Shown: positions 10,659-22,130, numbered from the stretch's first letter. The stretch is 64,000 nt of DNA from Adiantum capillus-veneris (GCA_014529385.2 CM043964.1:1900997-1964996), one strand, 5' to 3'. The notes: generated by a model from the sequence alone, not told the origin. A program made the numbers and translations.

Positions 10659-11613
10659 ATGCCGAAGAAAAATGAGAAAGCTATCATGGAGGCTGCTGCT
10701 TCGAATTTACAGGTGTTTTTTCTGCTGGTTTCTAATTTTTTTTAAAAAAGAGGGGAGTGAATGTGATTCTGCCTTTTTTGCTTAACGCGAAATGCTGCTT
10801 CGATAAGATGATTGTCGATAACGGATTAACATTGGTAAAACGAATGGATTGTTCAATTGGATCTATTGCTTGAGAAAGTGATTCGACTGGTTACTGGATG
10901 ACTTTTTGGGTAACTTGACTGGGGCATATTGTTACCAGTTTTAGAGAATAAAAGATTTTGACTCGAGCTGGTGACTTTAAGGCATCAAATTTTGATTTAA
11001 GATGCTGACGTTATTGGAGTTACGCATATCAATAAATGGTTTTTTTATTTAAAGCTTATAAAACTGGAAAGTGTCTGCTGACATAGTTTTTGCCGGTGTT
11101 GTTCCTTACTGGTTGTAATTTGAGGCTAAATGCAATTTGTTTAGGAATAGTAGTGGTTCACCTCTGGTAAGAAACCCTAAAAAAGGTTATTTCAAGGTTG
11201 ACATTTTCCTTCTCGCTTTGATCTGTACTTGGTTTTATGGGCACCTACCAGCAAGAATATGAAAATTTTACTCTCTCCAGCCTGCTATACAGACTGAAGG
11301 TAAGCTGACTTGGTTTAAATTAAAAGAAACCTGTTCTGGAATTGTTTTATCTGATTTGTGATATATGTTTACCTTTGGAGTGCTGGAAGATTTGAGTCTC
11401 TTTGACTAAAGTTGAAGGTTTCCGTATAAACGGATTGTGGGAACAACTTTCTGGTTCTATATTCTGGGTATTTTTGGGATGTGATTAAGCTGACCCTGTT
11501 GGATTAGAAATGCCAGTTCTCTTGTATAGATGTATTGTGTTGTGGAAGGCATTATGTCTAAAAAGGAAATAGTTGTTCTGACCTGGCTGAGGATGCGTAT
11601 TTTGTGGAAGAAG
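10659..11613 (+). CDS. Multi-exon reading frame inside the left direct repeat (partial, unknown function)
   Basis: Three small exons splice in one frame: 10659-10712 (MPKKNEK...SNLQ, donor CAG|GTGTTT), 11252-11299 (QEYENFTLSS..., acceptor CTACCAG, donor AAG|GTAAGC) and 11530-11613 (MYCVVEGIMS...WKK, acceptor GTATAG, donor AAG|GTAAGT). Each is a multiple of three (54, 48 and 84 nt). Further coding-like stretches follow near 11740-11960 ('TLTEMKRLVCDVAKLDDAQ'), but I could not settle how they join. The same exons occur in the right repeat (24760-24813, 25354-25401), where the third has a 1-nt deletion. I recognise no domain. It probably encodes the N-terminal part of the retroelement protein or a separate ORF1. 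Confidence 0.35.
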
Positions 11614-12378
11614 GTAAGTATGTATCTGATACTGTAGGGATTTGAATCTGGCTGATGATTCAAAAGTAATAATTTATAGTGCCCAAAAACTGTAAGCAGA
11701 GATTGTTGGATTCCTTGGTTAGTGGTAAAACTATTGGTTCGGTTTACGTAGGGTACATTTACTGACCCCATGTTGACTCGATCTTTAGTACATATACCTA
11801 ATATTGTCAATAGTCTATAGTGACTCTGACTGAAATGAAAAGGTTGGTCTGTGATGTTGCCAAATTGGATGATGCTCAGAATGCATTAAATGACTTCACA
11901 TACCCTAATTCTGTGGAAATTGGTCTCTCTCGCTTGTTTGTACCATTGTACAACACATGATGGGTAATTTAGTGAAGGGTCTGTTTGAGAATCACTGATT
12001 CAGCTTATTTCTTCTGTCTGTGACTATGTTGATCGTGAGTTATACAAATAAGATAAACTTTATGCATATGACTCGCTTCGGATATTCTCTCTCTTATATA
12101 TTCGAACTTTTCTTGGCCTACGAGTTTGCAATATATACTACAGAAAGTATATAGATGTTCTTGGCTTGATTTGTCTACTTTGATACTATCTCGGAAGATG
12201 ACTTAATTTGCTCTAGTGAAGGAGATTTCTAAAATACTATGGTATGATATCTATTTTTATTACCCGCTTGGACAAAAGTTTGTCAGTCGTTGCATAATGA
12301 CAGAGGCAGGTTTTGATTATAATTAGAAATGGCTATGATCTGAAAATTAGATAATGGGTTATCTCAAAAGTTTTTTTT

Positions 12379-12422
<44 letters not shown>

Positions 12423-13381
12423 TATGGAAAGTTTTTTGGATTAAGAACCAGTCCGAAAGTTAGATTTTTTCTATACTTATAAATTTGAAAAAGGGGGGTT
12501 GTCCGTAATAGAAAGCTGGCCCATGATGGCATATAGTATGTAGTTCGCTCATGTCTGATTTTGAATGTAGTTCATGTTACGCTTTGATAATCTGCCTATA
12601 AAACCTACTAAGGTTATGCAAAGAAAAAATTAAAAAGTTTTAATCCGAAAATTAAACAGCTACACTATGGGGATTTCACTGTCCTTATTGGATTGGCAGG
12701 AATCCAAGAATCTTTTTTCATTAAAAACAAGATACTAGTTAAGAATTATGTGTTTTTTTAAAAGTGACATGGATAACAACTGGGATGCCCAGCATCACCT
12801 GCGTACAGTCACGTGCTAATGAATTGTTTTCTTGTGGCTATGGGTGCAGGTGAGGGATACTTCTTTGATTAAAGCATTCAGTTCTATGATATTGATGACT
12901 GTGGATGTTCGCTTACCTTGAAGCAACATTACTCCAAAATTGGGGACGACTGCATCCCATGATTTACTTTGATATCTTAACTGCCTTGTACAAAATTTAT
13001 TTTCAACTGCAAATAAGTTATTGTACAAATTCCATTGTACTAACCTAGAATTAGTGGTCTGGGAACTGTAGTGTTCGTTTGCATATATATAGGTATATAT
13101 ATATATATATTTAGAACTGCTACACACACAATAAACACAGAAGAGAGACTGACATGTAGGTTTTTCTCTCTCAGACCCTAGTTCTAGCTTTAAAACGCCT
13201 GTTATTGTATAATTTATTATACGCTAATAGGCTGGGGTGGTATCACACAGTCACCGTGGTCCTCATTGACCTGACTGGTGAAAGGTTGCTAGCACAACCA
13301 TTCCACTCTATATTCTCAATTTTCAAGAAATTTTCCCCTGTTTTTTTATCATTTCACTAGTTTACTACGTCTGTCTACCAG

Positions 13382-13545
13382 GTTACTGGAAAGCTCACTG
13401 CAAGAATATCGGTCTGTTCTGACCCAAAAAAAAGAGCTTTAAATTCGGAAAAACTACGACTTGCTAGAGAAATTGAAATCTTCTTTCCTTATATCTCTCA
13501 TAGAATTCGGCCTTATCTGCACAGGTCCGTAAAATTCAATAAGAA
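13382..13545 (+). pseudogene. Probable upstream exon of retroelement B
   Basis: An exon-like stretch follows a CTACCAG acceptor and contains 'LAREIEIFFPYISHRIRPYLHR'. This is the counterpart of the exon at 2030-2267 in copy A (..KIKLYL...KPFLSRK). A GTAAAA donor-like site at 13546 and the TATGCAG acceptor ending at 13628 would define an 83-nt intron. The phase does not match cleanly, so either a lesion or a different donor is present. Confidence 0.3.
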
Positions 13546-13628
13546 GTAAAAATCTGTATTAGATTTTTTGGACCGCTCAACTCTTACAAATGATGTAATC
13601 TAACTAATGTTCTTGATAATCTATGCAG

Positions 13629-16179
13629 ATTGTTTCCCTATCCCAAGGGATCTCTCTTCCTATGGAACGTCCCCTTTCCGTTGCTTCATTACTTGTGTTG
13701 AAGTGTATACAAGATTGTGAGGCTTCAGCCTTAATTTGTGATGCCTCGAAGGAGTTTAGTCTGTCTCTTGTCCAGCTTATTTCTTTTGACCAATGGATGA
13801 AGGTTCTTGCTCTCCTTGTTAAGAATAAATCGGATGGACTCAACCGATTGTTGGGGTTTTCTTCTAATTTGGCTAGTATTTCCAAATCCCATATGCAAGA
13901 CTTAGATTCCTTCTCGTCTAAAGGATCTGAACTATCCAATCTCCTCAGAAAATTTTGCGGGCTTAGTCCCATCTTTATTACGGCTCCCTCCACTCCTATA
14001 GTCCCTCCTCCTAACAACCTATTTTGTAGGGATGCCGCTACTTTGGAAGCACTAAAAGAGTTTCAGAAGGACCTTTGCACACTTAGTGAAGCTTCCCTGT
14101 TGGATATGGTGCCGAAAGTATCAAGGGCCTTTCCTTTTTTACCTTCATGACAGATTGAGGTAGAATCCTTGGGGGTAGAGCACAAACTGTGGCTGTTCCC
14201 AAATAAAGGGTTTCTTTCACCTATTTCTATGGAAACTTGGGTATTCGTTGCCAACTTGGCGCCGGCCATTATTGAGGAATGCAAACTTAAAGTCCTCAAA
14301 GGAATTCAGCTTTTGGATAAAGGTGATCTGATTAAAGCTCGGTTCAATATGAATTTCCTGGATGATAAAAAATGCGGTTCAAATACTTGGTTATATGCAA
14401 GAACCAAAGGTGTGATGACCTTTAGTAAAAGCAATGCAGATTACTATACTGAAACAGTATGGAATGTATTCAGGCCTTACCTTAAGTGTGCATGCAAATT
14501 TTTAGACCCTAAAGCTTCTTGCGAGTCAAGCATCATTTGGTTTGACCATGCAATTTGGTTTGCACTCAACAATCTACCGATTTTTTGACAAAGCGGAAGA
14601 ATTCCATCTCTCCCTCTTTTGCTCATGGCTTGGTGGTCAAGCTAGGGAGCTAGTCCTTGCTCATATTGCTTTTATTCAATACAGATCAATTATGTGTGAC
14701 ACCCTCCAGGAGCTTGGGTCAGATGAGTGTGGCACTCGTCTTACCACATATGGCAGTTACAAAGGAATAAAGAGTATAATTGTGGGGCAAATCAAACCTA
14801 ATATGGATGATGATTAAACTAAAGTCTCCAAACGCCCTAACACTCTCATCTCTCCGGCTGCTTCTTACACATCTTTTTTGACTCCCTCCTCGAGTGATGC
14901 TGTTTTTGGGAGAGAGAGAGGTAGAAGTTATGTTAGAGGCCGGGGAAGAAACCTACCAATTAGAAATCTCTTGGATATGTAATATGCAGGTACAGAGGAA
15001 CGCTTGTGGCAGACTTTACCTACCATCGAAGGAAGAAGCTTGTAATAGAGTATTTTCACATTGCTTGTTTACTAGCAAGATTTTGGATTTCTTTACTCCC
15101 CAAGCTATCTTTTCAGAATGTTTTGGACATGTTTTTGGATCAACTCTTTTACTAAATGAAGTGATGTTCGGTTGGAAATACTTGCCACCTATCAAGAATC
15201 TTTTTTATTCAAATGATTTCCTACGTATTGAGAAAGTTCCTATCTGCTCTTGTCATCTTTTTCCGAAGTTTTGTAATACCTTTGCTAATTTTGGCTCACA
15301 TGTGTGTACTACAAAGGTGGGAATCATATCTGATATTCATATAAGGAACCTCTTGAAAAAAGGCTTGAATCATATTCCTCTTTTTCCACTAAATCCTCAG
15401 CTGGCCTTAGTGGCTCTTCTTGAATGCCTGGCCGACTTGGCCTTAAAACTCCAACTGGAGGAAGAAGCTAACATTCTACTTACCTCAACACTAAAAAATA
15501 TTTTTTGGAATAAGATTAGACTTATGCCGCAAGAATGGCTTAGCTCTGATACTACCTGGCTTACCCCTAAATTTAAGACTTCCATTTCAGATATTAAGGA
15601 GAAATGGTTCATTATTGGACTTGATAAAGCCTCTAATACTGCTTCCTTTATTTGTAAAAGGTTAGCATTTGAGTCCGCATATTCTAGGCTCAACGATCTT
15701 GAATTTTTAAAAATGGACACATCTCCGCTGGAAACTGCGACACTTTTAAATATTGAACTTTCTGGACTAAGTTATGGTCCTGATTGTATGAAAATTCCTG
15801 TTCTCTTCCGAACGTATAAAAATCATATGCATAAATTTAGATGGATTTCAGACGCTTCCAATACCCTTTTTTCCCGGATTATGAATGATATCACTTACTG
15901 CTTAAATTTTATTTTGGAAGAAATTGAGGCTATTTGCTCCATCAAACGCAATGATCTCAAAAGATTCAGAAATATAGATTGCTGCCCTTTTTGGATCATA
16001 AAAAGCGCTGGTGAGGTTTCTATTAACCTCCTAGAAAACATTTTCTCTATCTTTACGACAGACATAACACAATGTTATTAGAATATTCCTCAAAGAGGAC
16101 CTGAAGGTCTGTTTAATACTCTATCTACTCTTATAAAGTTAGCTTTTTCTCACAGGAAAGAAATCGGATTTACATGTAT
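13629..16179 (+). pseudogene. Retroelement B protein: N-terminal domain and first half of the RT
   Basis: The first block (13629-14150) has 'VASLLVLKCIQDCEAS' and 'KEFQKDLCTLSEASLLDMV'. It ends in TGA at 14148, where copy A has an Arg/Lys codon. The next blocks (14169-14817) carry the conserved 'SLGVEHKLWLFPNKGF', 'FRPYLKCACKFLDPKASCESS' and 'WFDHAIWF' segments, with a frameshift near 14575 and a TAA at 14815. A third block (14894-16081) holds the RT start: 'FPKFCNTF', 'HVCTTKVGIISD', 'LLKKGLNHIPLFP', 'GLDKASNTASFICK', 'HMHKFRWISDAS' and 'PFWIIKSAGEVSIN', then 'FTTDITQCY' with a TAG where copy A has Glu. The CACTA transposon interrupts the frame at 16180. The motif order matches PLE-type RTs, which is recalled rather than searched. 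Confidence 0.6.
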
Positions 16180-16245
16180 CACTACAAGAGGTTGTGTGCT
16201 CTTGTGACACTGTTAGCAACGGAAATACACTGGGTTTTTATAACC

Positions 16246-16408
16246 CCCGGCGTCGCTAAAACTGTCGCTAATAGCGTCGCTACGAGAGCGTCGCTATATG
16301 CGTCGCTATAAGCACCGCTATATAGAGACGCTCATAGCGACGATCATAGCGACATTTACAAAGAAGTCTATAGCGACGCTCATAGCGACGCTACAGAGCC
16401 ATAAATAG
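16246..16408. repeat. Left subterminal repeats of the CACTA element
   Basis: About ten copies of GCGTCGCTA/TAGCGACGC-like motifs occur in both orientations, many directly abutting. In En/Spm elements such arrays bind the TNPA-type protein. The role here is inferred from that family. Confidence 0.75.
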
Positions 16409-16795
16409 CGATGCCCGAGAGAAATTTTTTTTGGTGACAGGGCATTGAATGCCCTGCCACCCATCAACCATATTGTACTTGATTCGCTTTTTAAAAAAAA
16501 GTGCAAGGGTAGATAATAGACCCAAAATAGTCACCCAAAAGACGCATTGTTTGCAAAATTGACAAGCGTAAAATTGACAATTGTACACATCATAGGCAAA
16601 ATGAATTGATTGGCAAATGTAATAATGACAATTGTACAACATCATAGGCATAAAGAATTGATTGGCAAAATGAACTGCGGTGACAAATGTAATAATATAC
16701 ATGGTTCAAAAAGACGTATAAAATCCGTCTCATGATACATAAGCTATGAGAAACCCTAAACTAATGCTATCTAGCTACGGCTAAACTGACGTCGT

Positions 16796-18057
16796 CTAGT
16801 CAGACGTCTCATCGCGTCCAAGCGGCGTATCTGCCGGATTCTGCAAAAAAAGACAATAAGACAGCTTTCAGTAAGTATAAACATATAACGACATTTATAA
16901 AACAATACAATAAAGAGAAAAGAGTAAACCCTAATACTAACCATGCCGCCGCGAGAACTGAGAATGTCCATCAGGGCGTTGAAGCCCTTCCTCTTCCTGC
17001 CTGCGTACTCGCACTCGTACGGTGTGGGATCACATCCTGTCATCGACCACTGTCAAAACATACAAAGATTTCATTATGTTAGAATTAAAAAACTCATAAA
17101 CCCTAAACTATCGAACATAAAGAGCAATGCGAAAACACTTACAAAATCGGCCTCAAATGATGCCCATCCACCACTCCCCAAGTGGTGCGAGCTCCCTGCC
17201 TCTACTCGCGCTTTGGCTGCATCCTTTTGTTGCTTCCACTTGTCGGGATTCTCGCGCGCTGCTTTCTTCGCATTCTTCCAATCTTCTTTGGCCAGCCAAT
17301 CTGGCCTGTTCCACCCATGCTTGATTGCTTTTTGCACTTCTGAACGCTTGTGTTTGCAGTATTCGCGCATTAGAATCTTCATTAGGTCTTCATTGAAGCG
17401 CTGATCCCGTGTTGGAATGGGAAACTCATCATGAAGTATGCTGATGACTCTGTTTTTTAAATCACTTGGTACTTCACTCCATTTGTTTAGTATGTAGTGT
17501 CTAAACAACTGAGAGCAAAGACCACGCATGCGCGAGATCACCTTCTTGCCGTCATCATCCATGATGATGCCGCCGCTGAAGTCGACGGAGTAAGGCAAGC
17601 CCTCTGGCCGGTGACGCGTGAACCTGGGTGTCCCGGCAGGGATCTCTAGCGGCGTGTCGATGGGGGTACGGACGTCAGGTGTCTCCACCGGCGTCTGGGC
17701 CCCGAAGCGAGGAGTGTCGAGTGGGGTGGCTCCTGGCGGAGTAGGTAGAGGTGTGTAGCTGCTAGGAATAGTCAGCCGCGCAAAACCTGGCGTAGATGGC
17801 GATACTGTGGCTGGTGTGGGGGCGGGAAAATAAGGGGAGGGTAAAGAGCCTCGTCGAACACGAGCCGGTGTGGAGGCATCGGTGGCGGAATCCCCACAAC
17901 AACCGCCACCGCCACCACTAGAGCGCCGGTGTCTAGACGAGTGTGAAGATCGTCTCGTCGACGCCGAAGCTTCGGAGCGCGCCGAATGCTCCGAAAGAGA
18001 GGGAGATGCGGATGGAGTAGGAACGCGCGATGATGCGCCAGAGCGATGACGCTCCAC
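16796..18057 (-). CDS. CACTA accessory transposase, Transposase_24/TNP1-like
   Basis: Three exons join without a stop. They are 18057-17143 (305 codons, donor TTTT|GTAAGT), 17049-16942 (36 codons, acceptor GACAG, donor ATG|GTTAGT) and 16840-16796 (14 codons plus TAG, acceptor TTGCAG). Every junction is in phase 0. The N-terminal 150 residues are Ser/Thr/Pro/Arg-rich and low in complexity, with recurring 'TPxxTP' motifs. From about residue 180 comes the conserved part: 'ISRMRGLCSQLFRHYILNKW', 'CKHKRSEVQKAIKHGW' and 'NPDKWKQQKDAAKARVEAGS', which is the plant Transposase_24 (Ptta/En/Spm) pattern. The second exon adds 'GCDPTPYECEYAGRKRKG'. An upstream exon starting near 18077 (QRQWYVERHRSG) may supply the true start. 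Its expected job is binding the subterminal motifs. It lies downstream of the TNP2 relic on the same strand. Confidence 0.65.
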
Positions 18058-18382
18058 GTACCACTGTCTCTGCTGCGTGACAAAGAAGAAAGAAACTCCT
18101 CATCATCCATACCTGCATTAAACACACGAATATTTAAACTTAATATTGAATGAATAGAGTAGACAATGACGCAAAGACCATTAAATACAATGACTTAATG
18201 ACGCATATAAATACAATGACGCAATGAATTGAGTGATAGAAGAGGCAAGTCGAAAACTCAAAATTTTCAATCAAAAGATGTGAGCGCGAGTAGAAAAGAG
18301 CGTTATACACCATGGAAGGTACTTAGAGAGTCAGAGCTTTTACAACACGGAGCAAAATTGTTCAAATACAATATTTGTGGCT

Positions 18383-20203
18383 TTAAGAGATCTCTCTCTC
18401 ATCCTCGCATAACTCAGCATAACTTCCTATATCTATATAGAGCTCTCCGTTTAAACACATATCCTCTGTTTCATTTTGTAGCTCCTCTGCATGCACCCCA
18501 TATAGAGTAGTAGCATCTTGATGCTCGTCTGGCACCACCGCAGTGGCTTCTGATTGAGCATCTTCTCTGATCTCCTCCATTGATGCCGTTGTGATTGGCA
18601 CATGGTAGCCTTCATACGTCCTTGCACTACGAGGGGCTACCTCTATGACGTACCACCAGTTTGATGTAGACTTTGTAGGATGAAATATTACTTTGTGCAT
18701 TCAGTCTAGGTCCACATGTGACACATGCTCTGTATCCGCTTGTTTGAAGCCCTGCATGTATCCACATGATAATAGATCAACTATGGGAAAAAACAAGATT
18801 TACAGTGTCTGAGTGAGGAGTGTCAATAGCTCACCTGAGCATTCTATTAGCCCGGGGTAGTCATGCATGGTCCACATCAGAATGCCTCTGATCAAAGCAT
18901 TCCGTCGTCTTGTATGTCGGCTCATATCCACCACCTCTATGCCAATCCACAATTGTTGTAGATCTTCCAATAGTGGACGAAGATACACATCCATATTCTC
19001 CACTTTATATCGCCCTGGCACATTCAAGCTTAGCCATAGGTGCCCCTTCTTCGTAGTCAACCACGGGGGAATCTTGTAGTTGACGATGACAATGGGCCAT
19101 ACACTGTAAGATGTTGATCTTTGACCAAATGGATTTACGCCATCCATAGCCAGACCTAAGCGCAAATTTGGAGCTTCCCTGGAAAAATCCGACCATGTTC
19201 CATCTATATGTTTCCAGGCTGCGCAATCTGCAGGAATTCGTAGCACACCATCCGAAGATTTATTCTCCTTATTCCATGATGCTAGGGCGGCCATGGACTT
19301 ACATTAGAAGAAATGCTTGATGCAAGGAAGCAGAGGAAAATGTCGCAAAACCTTTTGTGGAATTTTTGTCCCGTGGAGATCTACTCGATATCTTTCGGAA
19401 TCACATTTTGGACACTTCTCCATGTCTATGTATTCCCCTCTGAAAAGAATGCAGTCATTAGGACAAGCGTGGATAGAATTGTAATCCATCCCCAAGTTTC
19501 GCAAAATCTTTCTTGCTTCATCTCAGGAATCTGGCATCACATTGTCAGCTAGTAGTATGTGCTCTTTAAGCAATCTACACAACATAAAAATACGATACAG
19601 TCGTGTAAAAATCTATCAGATCATTATACATTTAGAGTTTTATCAAAGTAAACTAATTGTAATAGATCACCTGAAAAGCACTGTGACGCTAGTGTCACTC
19701 CATCCAAACTTTGCCTGCATGTTGAGAAGAACCAGGAGTGCTTTCAATCTAGACATACGCGCTCCATTATACAATGGCGTATCGGCTTCACTTTTCATAT
19801 CATCATAGATAAGCCTTTCTGAATCCATGATCGTCTTGATCATTTCATCAATCTCGGGCTCAAACATTGCCTCATTGGGAATGTGCTCTACATGATCATC
19901 CCCCGAGCTGTCAGAGGCTACATCTTGTGGCCTCACATATGCTACTTGACCAAAGCGCCTGCGAACACGTCTATTGGGTTGCAAGATTGCTGCTTGTTGG
20001 CCAGCGTCAGAGTCCGACGAGTTATAATTGGCAACAACTCGATCTATAATAGATGGATCGAACTCGCCAAATTCACGAACGTGCTGCAAAGAAACACGTC
20101 TTGTCCATCGCACAGCATGCTTGCATTGATTACAAGGACATAAGACCCTCGTTGAGAGATAGGTGTTTCGGTTGGACGGTCCCACATCCTCGTCACTACT
20201 CAT
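18383..20203 (-). pseudogene. CACTA main transposase TNP2-like, broken and internally deleted
   Basis: The reading starts at 20203 (MSSDEDVG) with a Transpos_assoc-like segment: 'LCPCNQCKHAVRWTRRVSLQHV'. A donor-like AG|GTGATC near 19672 and an acceptor TGTGTAG near 19568 lead into 'LLKEHILLADNVMPDS', followed by TGA and then 'ILRNLGMDYNSIHACPNDCILF' and 'CPKCDSERY', typical of TNP2. After a TAA comes the Transposase_21 core 'PNLRLGLAMDGVNPFGQRST' with the first catalytic Asp. The core stops at 'MHDYPGLIECS'. The remaining catalytic part and the DUF4218-like region are missing. A short C-terminal piece (18700-18383) with 'NWWYVIEVAPRS' looks like DUF4216. At least two in-frame stops plus the deletion mean no active transposase. 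Confidence 0.7.
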
Positions 20204-20263
20204 AATGAGGATAAAAATCTTATAACGTGGACAACAAATTTAATATTCTATTGGCATTCTTCG

Positions 20264-20265
<2 letters not shown>

Positions 20266-20312
<47 letters not shown>
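20266..20312. repeat. (TC)n microsatellite
   Basis: About 23 TC repeats lie just 5' of the TNP2 relic, within the CACTA element. Confidence 0.95.
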
Positions 20313-20313
<1 letters not shown>

Positions 20314-20589
20314 CTCACATTCTCTAGTCATGTCCAATCCCCGCACACCTCGGTCTAGAGGTGCACGGAGATCAGAACCACCGGGTTATAATCTCGTCTT
20401 TATTGGTCAATACCTATATTTGTGGGTACAAGAAATCTACAGACCCACGTCTACATGATACTGCATGTAGTGGACAAAACCCCTTTGCCTCTTCTCTAGC
20501 TGTAGCACTTCACAGCATCTTAACATCTTTTCACAGTAGATCTTTTCACTGTTCGTCTAACTCTAAACCCTAAACCGTAATTAATTCTT

Positions 20590-21465
20590 GCGTGGACTCG
20601 ATCTAACGTAAATAAGCGTAAATCTAAATAAACGTAAATCTAACTAAAAATAAACCTAAATCTAATTTAACGTAAGTCTACATCTAACCTAATCTTTAAC
20701 GTCTTTTGGGATAGTTTCCTACGACGTTAAAACTCTCTTCTTCTTGTGTGTGTGTGTGTGTGTGTGGGTAAACCTAAATAAACCTAAGTTTAATCTAATA
20801 TAACATAAATCTAAATCTAACGTAAATTATGTTATATTAAAAACAAAGAACTAAACTAACAGGGATTATAAGAACCTTAAAACTGATTTAACACATAATT
20901 TTTCACATAACTCGGCGAGAGTTGGCATTCTCATCACTAAAGATGTGAGAGTTAACTTCTGGCGGTGACGCTGCCTCATCTCCATCCACATCTGACGACA
21001 GCAATTGGCCCTTTGGACCGTTCTTGCTCTTGTTACTAACTTTGAAGTTGCTGTTGAATGACTAGAGGTTGTCTAGATGGTCATTGTCGGGGATGTAGTG
21101 ACTCTTGCCGCCCTGAAGATCCACCTTCTTGCCTATCTTCTGAAGACATTTCACCAGTACTTTTGGATCGACGGAGCCCACCATGAGTGAAGGCAGCAAT
21201 ACCCTATATTCCATTGAGGGCTTTCTTCACCCGCTTCATGCAAGCATCGCAGTCTATGGAGACCTAAATCTAATCTAATATAACGTAAATCTAAATCTAG
21301 CGTAAATAAACATAAATCTAACTAAAAATAAACCTAAATCTAATCTAATTTAACTTAAATAAACCTAAATCTAATTTAACGTAAGTCTACATCTAACCTA
21401 ATCTTTAACGTCTTTTAGGATAGTTTCCTATGACGTTATAACTCTCTTCTTCTTGTGTGTGTGCG
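20590..21465. repeat. AAACCTAAATCTAA-type array with a duplicated 100-bp block
   Basis: Degenerate AAACCTAAATCTAAT/ACGTAAAT units occupy 20590-20840 and 21264-21400, on either side of the captured gene fragment. A block of about 100 bp (20655-20755 and 21364-21462, both ending in 'actctcttcttcttgtgtgt') is directly repeated with about three differences. The units resemble degenerate TTTAGGG complement, but no true telomeric run is present. Confidence 0.7.
20911..21263 (-). pseudogene. Captured HIPP gene fragment (heavy-metal-associated domain)
   Basis: Minus-strand translation gives the HMA metal-binding motif 'VSIDCDACMKRVKKALNGI' (core C-x-x-C), a stop, then 'GI'. One frame over comes 'VGSVDPKVLVKCLQKIGKKV', the second half of the same fold. 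An acidic and Asn/Lys-rich tail ('NSNFKVSNKSKNGPKG') follows, typical of heavy-metal-associated isoprenylated plant proteins. A TAG after 'HLDNL', the early stop and the frameshift show it is not expressed as an HMA protein. There is no intron between the two HMA halves. No isoprenylation CaaX box is reached. It lies inside the CACTA transposon between AAACCTAAATC-type repeats, so I infer capture of host DNA (transduplication). Confidence 0.75.
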
Positions 21466-21649
21466 CGTGTGTGGATGTGTGTGCCAATAAAAAGAGATAA
21501 ATGGTATAACCTTTCTATCACCCAGGCCAAGTATGATAGATTGGTTATGCCATTTCCCTCTTGAATAATAGGTCTTGAGTTCAACTCCTCGTCGGCTAGA
21601 TCTTTAGGTCTTTCAATTTTAATTAGTTTCCTACGACGTTAAATTAGTT

Positions 21650-21881
21650 TCTCTCTCTTTCTCTCTCAATGTGTGTGCATTTTTTTGTTTATGCATGTTT
21701 CCTCTCTCTTTTCCTCTCTCAATGTGTGCGTTTTTTGTTTATGCATGTTCTCTCTCTCTCTTTTCCTCTCTCAATGTGTGCGTTTTTTGTTTATGCATGC
21801 TCTCTCTCTCTTTTCCTCTCTCAATGTGTGTGTGCATTCTTTGTTTATGTATGTGTGTGTGCGTTTTTGTTTATGTTTGTA

Positions 21882-21931
<50 letters not shown>

Positions 21932-21938
21932 AACACTA

Positions 21939-21973
<35 letters not shown>

Positions 21974-22046
21974 GAGAGAGAAAGAGGGGAAGGGAACATG
22001 AGAGTGAGGAGAGGGAAGGAGCATACCTGCCTCTCCTTCCTCTCCT

Positions 22047-22083
<37 letters not shown>

Positions 22084-22086
22084 AGA

Positions 22087-22118
<32 letters not shown>

Positions 22119-22130
22119 AGCGTTACCTGC
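21650..22130. repeat. Repeats of 'tctctcaatgtgtgcg...tttatgcatg' and TC/TG/AG microsatellites
   Basis: Four direct copies of a roughly 55-60 bp unit ('cctctctcaatgtgtgcg', 'ttttttgtttatgcatg') run from 21660 to 21860. They pass into (TC)n, (TG)n, (AG)n and (TG)n tracts. The open frames seen here are products of the simple repeats. Confidence 0.85.

Larger units (their letters stand above)
9147..13131 (+). repeat. Long direct repeat, left copy (terminal repeat of retroelement B)
   Basis: This roughly 3.98-kb sequence runs from 'aaatacatgagtcgttactc' after an (AC)n tract to 'ttagaactgctacacaca'. It recurs in direct orientation at 23223-27171 with only scattered substitutions and small indels. 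The right copy lacks a 31-bp piece near 12790 and has an extra 21 bp near 24120. The two copies flank the retroelement B coding region. It contains a TATA box, spliced-looking exons, an (AT)n tract and 5' noncoding sequence shared with copy A. It is either a pseudo-LTR, a known feature of Penelope-like elements, or the 5' part of a head-to-tail array. Confidence 0.8.

Noticed and set aside
10436-10687. Minus-strand frame conserved at 24537-24848
   Set aside because: It is antisense to the 5' leader and first exon. Conservation follows from the 4-kb direct repeat.
20590-20840. Interstitial telomere
   Set aside because: The AAACCTAAATCTAA units resemble the plant telomere complement, but no exact TTTAGGG array is present.
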